The notes under the pieces were generated by a model that worked only from the letters and a program-made list of their open reading frames with translations, was not told the DNA's origin and searched no databases. From an uncultured Bacteroidota bacterium (GTDB taxonomy: Bacteria > Bacteroidota > Bacteroidia > Bacteroidales > WCHB1-69), in the NCBI GenBank assembly GCA_902797625.1, contig CADBTU010000101.1:1-57327 (forward strand): 57,327 nt of DNA, read 5' to 3'. The stretch's first letter is position 1; each line of letters opens with the position of its first letter. This document shows, piece by piece, positions 54,496 to 57,327 of this stretch. The position numbers and the translations under genes are program-made.

Positions 54496-55692
54496 TTATA
54501 TAGTAGTTTTCATTATATTTATTGGTTTTTCAGATAATTCATCACTTTTAGATATTTTAGCGATATTAAGGAGTATTCCCATAGCGCATCCTGATACAAA
54601 AAGGGATGAACCTCCGCTGCTTATGAATGGTAATGTTTGTCCTGTTGCGGGTAGTAATTCGCAATTCACCCCAATATGTACAAAAGCTTGAGCGGTAAAC
54701 CAAAAACCTATTCCAAAAGCTAAAAGTCTTCCATAAAACCCCTTAGAGTTTTTTGCTATATTCCATGCACGGTAGAAGATGATCAAGTATGAAAATATTA
54801 TCAAAACGCCTACAACTATACCTGTTTCTTCAAACATAGAGGCGAAAGCATAGTCTGTTTCTTTTTCAGGGAGTCTGTTTTTAATAACTCCATTGCCAGG
54901 TCCAGCGGGGTGTAATCCAGAGCGGGCGATGGCGGTTCGCGCCAGAATCATCTGATCTCCATATCCATCTGTATTATCGTTAGTTATGAAATACTCCCAT
55001 CTGTTTATGAATGTTGCTATTCGTCCAATATTAGCTTTTTTGTTTTCGCTCATATTAGCCACAATAATTACAACAATAAGTAGTAAACCAACCACAATTG
55101 AGACCATCTTACACACCTCTTTTAATTTTGTTCCTCCTATAAATAGGATAGCTATTCCTGTTATAAAAAGAATAATTGATGTTGACATGTTAAGCAATGC
55201 TATGCAGAGGCAAAATAGACATAGAACGCCATACATTATCCAAGCTGTTCTATTGTCAAGTTCAAAATCAAAGTCCTCACACATATAGTTTAACGGTCGT
55301 TCTTCTCTCTTCTTTTTCTCATATTTTCTTCCGATGAAGTAAGACATAAACATAATGAGAATAAAACCTATAAGGTAGAAAGTTTGAACATCTCTTCCCA
55401 TAAGAGAGATACCGCGTGTTGTTTGAGAAGTAAGGGTTGTTATCAGCAGAAATCCCGCCACTAATATAAGTACAGGAGAAAATCCGCCAATAAATTTGTA
55501 ATTTATTTGATAGCATATAAACATCCCTATATATGCGAAAAGAAGATGTTTAAGATGTTGTAGTACCACGGTGCCGCGCATACTATAAACCATCAAAATC
55601 GACAATCCTGTTAGAAACAAAACAACTATTGGGATTATCTTATCAGACTTAAAAAATATTTTTCGTGTTGTGATATTATTATCGTTGTCCAT
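54496..55692 (-). CDS. ftsW: FtsW-type SEDS peptidoglycan polymerase
   Basis: Multi-pass glycosyltransferase polymerising lipid II at the division site. The 398-aa protein has about ten TM helices, the large-loop motif PGNGVIKNRLPEKETDYAF (essential Asp kept), FEETG and LPATGQTLPFISSGGSS. The last two are diverged from the classic LLPTKGLTLPFISYGG but fit Bacteroidota FtsW. RodA is the alternative; position after mraY favours FtsW. It starts 3 bp after the MurD-like gene. Confidence 0.88.
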   Translation of the reverse strand: MDNDNNITTRKIFFKSDKIIPIVVLFLTGLSILMVYSMRGTVVLQHLKHLLFAYIGMFICYQINYKFIGGFSPVLILVAGFLLITTLTSQTTRGISLMGRDVQTFYLIGFILIMFMSYFIGRKYEKKKREERPLNYMCEDFDFELDNRTAWIMYGVLCLFCLCIALLNMSTSIILFITGIAILFIGGTKLKEVCKMVSIVVGLLLIVVIIVANMSENKKANIGRIATFINRWEYFITNDNTDGYGDQMILARTAIARSGLHPAGPGNGVIKNRLPEKETDYAFASMFEETGIVVGVLIIFSYLIIFYRAWNIAKNSKGFYGRLLAFGIGFWFTAQAFVHIGVNCELLPATGQTLPFISSGGSSLFVSGCAMGILLNIAKISKSDELSEKPINIMKTTI

Positions 55693-55695
55693 AAA

Positions 55696-56253
55696 CTATA
55701 ATTGTGCAACGGCAGCCTTGAACATATTGCCACGTTCTCTGTATGTTATGTTGCTATCTCCGTGTACGCCAGGGGTATAGAGAACAACGTCATCTTTTTT
55801 ACAAGCATAGAAAGCATAATTTACAGCATCTTCCATACTCATTTGCATAACAACAGGAATTTCTTTAATAGCCAATTTCTGGAATACATCTAAATTGTAA
55901 ACACCTTGAAGTACTACAGCCTTAACTTTTTTTGCAACTTCAGCCATAATGTCGTCGGTGAGTGTTTCAGGGTTGTCAATATTAGTAATCCAGATGGTTG
56001 GTTTATTCATTGTTTGCAAAGAATACCATACTGCATTGGCATTTGTAGAACGGGCATCGTTAATGAAAGTTACACCTGAAAAAGTTTTCACAACCTCCAA
56101 TTTATGAGCACTTCCTTCAAAGTCGGAGAGTGATTCTGCAATGTTTTTTTGACGAAGTTTAATAAGTGATTCTGAAAGGGTACCAACGCGTGGACCTGAT
56201 ACTTCTTTCTCTTGTTCAAACAATCTGAAACTATTGGTTTTTTTAATAGGCAT
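55696..56253 (-). CDS. Free-standing MurD-like C-terminal domain
   Basis: A 185-aa protein aligning only with the C-terminal (domain 3) part of MurD, the UDP-MurNAc-L-Ala:D-Glu ligase of about 450 aa. Matching stretches are KLEVVKTFSGVTFINDARST (MurD: GVxxINDSKATN), VKAVVLQGVYN and the end YRERGNMFKAAVAQL. The N-terminal UDP domain and the central ATP domain are absent. Diagnostic residues differ (NDSKATN is NDARSTN; the SPACASFD block is TPGVHGDSN). The frame is open with a clean ATG 40 bp after mraY and no upstream remnant. It is either a reduced relic or a domain used in another way; by itself it cannot be a ligase. Confidence 0.75.
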   Translation of the reverse strand: MPIKKTNSFRLFEQEKEVSGPRVGTLSESLIKLRQKNIAESLSDFEGSAHKLEVVKTFSGVTFINDARSTNANAVWYSLQTMNKPTIWITNIDNPETLTDDIMAEVAKKVKAVVLQGVYNLDVFQKLAIKEIPVVMQMSMEDAVNYAFYACKKDDVVLYTPGVHGDSNITYRERGNMFKAAVAQL

Positions 56254-56293
56254 AATGGTTTTGGTTTTAATTTTAATTTATAATAGGTTTTGG

Positions 56294-57327
56294 TTATCTG
56301 ATTTTTAATGTAACAAGTGTTAATACAGCTAAAAGCATACTAACAATTATGAATCTTTGTACTATTGTAGATTCGTGATGTCCTTTCTTTTGGAAATGAT
56401 GATGTAGAGGAGACATAAGTAATACGCGTTTTCCTTCGCCATATTTTTTCTTAGTAAATTTGAAATATGAAACTTGTACAATCACTGATAATGATTGAGC
56501 TAAATATACGCCACATAGAATAGGAATAAGAAGTTCTTTTCGTATAATAATGCAAGATACAGCAATTATTCCACCGAGTGTGAGACTACCAGTATCGCCC
56601 ATAAACACTTTTGCTGGATAGCAATTCCACCAGTAAAAACCTATACAGGCGCCGATTACAGCAGATATGAAAATAGCTAATTCTCCAGAATTTGGTATAT
56701 ACATGATATTCAGGTAATCAGCAAAAACAACGTTACCAGACACATAAGCCAACAATGCAATTCCAACTGCCATAGGAGCGGTTGTTCCAGTTGCCAAACC
56801 ATCTAATCCATCAGTTAGATTTGCACCATTAGAAACTGCTGCGATAATGAATACAATCAAAGGTATGAATAGTAAGAATGACCATTTTCCTGTTTTATCA
56901 CCAAAATAACGAGTAAGGAAAGAGTAATCTAGTTCATGATTTTTAACAAACGGAATAGTCGTTTTTGAAGAATGGTGAGGTTTATCAAATATTTTAGGTG
57001 CATTAGAATTTTCTTGATTTCCAAATTGCAGGAGATCGTTAGACGAAGCTGTAGAATATACAGTAGGATGTTTGCTAACTTTTTCGCAGATGACAACATT
57101 TGGATGAAAATACATTGCACTTCCCACAACGAGTCCAAGAACAATCTGTCCAATCAATTTTTTCTTGGGAGAGAGTCCTTCTTTATTTTTCTTAAAGATT
57201 TTGATGTAATCGTCGATGAATCCCAAGATACCCAACCATATAGTAGTAAACAGCATCAAAAGAACATAAATATTGCGCATATCGCAAAGCAAGAGTGCAG
57301 GGATTAAAATAGATGCTATTATAATAA
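56294..57327 (-). CDS. mraY: MraY phospho-MurNAc-pentapeptide translocase (N-terminus cut by window edge)
   Basis: Transfers phospho-MurNAc-pentapeptide to undecaprenyl phosphate to form lipid I. The frame continues to the window end (upstream codons read IIIASILIPALLL), so the first 70-80 residues are missing. Visible motifs: LGFIDDYIKIFKKNKEGL with the catalytic Asp pair, AAVSNGANLTDGLDGLATG, YPAKVFMGDTGSLTLGG, and the histidine block SPLHHHFQKKGHHES. The loop after VVICEKVS (about 40 residues, polar) is longer than in E. coli, as in other Bacteroidota. A TTG at 57292 is only an apparent start. Confidence 0.93.
   Translation of the reverse strand, partial: IIIASILIPALLLCDMRNIYVLLMLFTTIWLGILGFIDDYIKIFKKNKEGLSPKKKLIGQIVLGLVVGSAMYFHPNVVICEKVSKHPTVYSTASSNDLLQFGNQENSNAPKIFDKPHHSSKTTIPFVKNHELDYSFLTRYFGDKTGKWSFLLFIPLIVFIIAAVSNGANLTDGLDGLATGTTAPMAVGIALLAYVSGNVVFADYLNIMYIPNSGELAIFISAVIGACIGFYWWNCYPAKVFMGDTGSLTLGGIIAVSCIIIRKELLIPILCGVYLAQSLSVIVQVSYFKFTKKKYGEGKRVLLMSPLHHHFQKKGHHESTIVQRFIIVSMLLAVLTLVTLKIR

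Noticed and set aside
55696..56293. Frameshifted full-length murD
   Set aside because: Only 40 bp separate mraY and this gene, so there is no room for MurD domains 1 and 2 in any frame; it is a real absence in this sequence.

Overview
The window (about 37% G+C by eye) is a chromosome segment from an anaerobic member of the Bacteroidota, most likely order Bacteroidales. Evidence: Bacteroidota-type -7 boxes (TAnnTTTG) sit in front of many genes; rpoC is followed by a DUF3467 gene; RpoB, RpoC and MraY resemble Bacteroides proteins as I remember them; there is a GldI-like FKBP lipoprotein; and HydE ([FeFe] hydrogenase maturation) and lysine 5,6-aminomutase point to a fermentative anaerobe. Most of the content is housekeeping. 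I see no prophage, insertion sequence, CRISPR array or defence island.

Layout. (1) 1-570: gene-free lead-in with a terminator, a GC-rich alternating tract and the secE promoter. (2) 571-12076 (+): secE-nusG-rplK-rplA-rplJ-rplL-rpoB-rpoC-DUF3467, with a strong hairpin between rplL and rpoB and a TTG start for rpoB. (3) 12401-13664 (-): tRNA-Pro(CGG), queC and queF, divergent from guanine deaminase and an RsmI-like methylase. (4) 15111-16538 (+): rpsT, a thioesterase and a SpoU methylase. (5) 16548-22845 (-): tatC, tatA, an ECF S-component, DUF1893, a DciA-like protein, queE, hydE, gcvT and a DMT exporter. (6) 22928-25286 (+): an unknown lipoprotein and a WcaJ-type sugar-phosphate transferase. 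(7) 25300-27696 (-): kamE and kamD. (8) 27935-28885 (+): a DUF4328 membrane protein with an inserted coiled coil. (9) 28980-34396 (-): glycosyltransferase, recJ, dnaA and a sugar nucleotidyltransferase, then a 38-bp palindrome and a divergent small lipoprotein. (10) 35027-46226 (-): pcm, a PurF paralogue, then the envelope run ctp - O-antigen ligase - S8 protease - hemW - GH20 - murG. (11) 46332-52529 (+): nrnA, two FKBP lipoproteins, eno, a SemiSWEET-like protein, a CNNM/CorC protein and a ComEA-like protein. (12) 52555-57327 (-): ABC-F, ftsW, a MurD-like C-terminal domain and mraY (cut by the window edge).

How genes fit together. Three preQ1/queuosine genes (queC, queE, queF) lie in two clusters. 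Peptidoglycan synthesis is split: mraY and ftsW are at the right edge, while murG is about 16 kb away in an operon of periplasmic proteases, a hexosaminidase and a polysaccharide ligase. gcvT lies directly upstream of hydE; glycine-cleavage chemistry has been connected to making the H-cluster bridging ligand, though a terminator and a promoter separate the two genes here.

Most notable: a PurF homologue with its PRPP loop and Fe-S cysteines intact but its glutaminase site erased (Gly instead of Cys1, and the oxyanion and Arg motifs lost); a free-standing, divergent MurD C-terminal domain exactly where murD belongs; the ECF-S/DUF1893 pair; and the perfect palindrome upstream of the nucleotidyltransferase promoter. 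I did not find a clearly new multi-gene system; these are the best leads.
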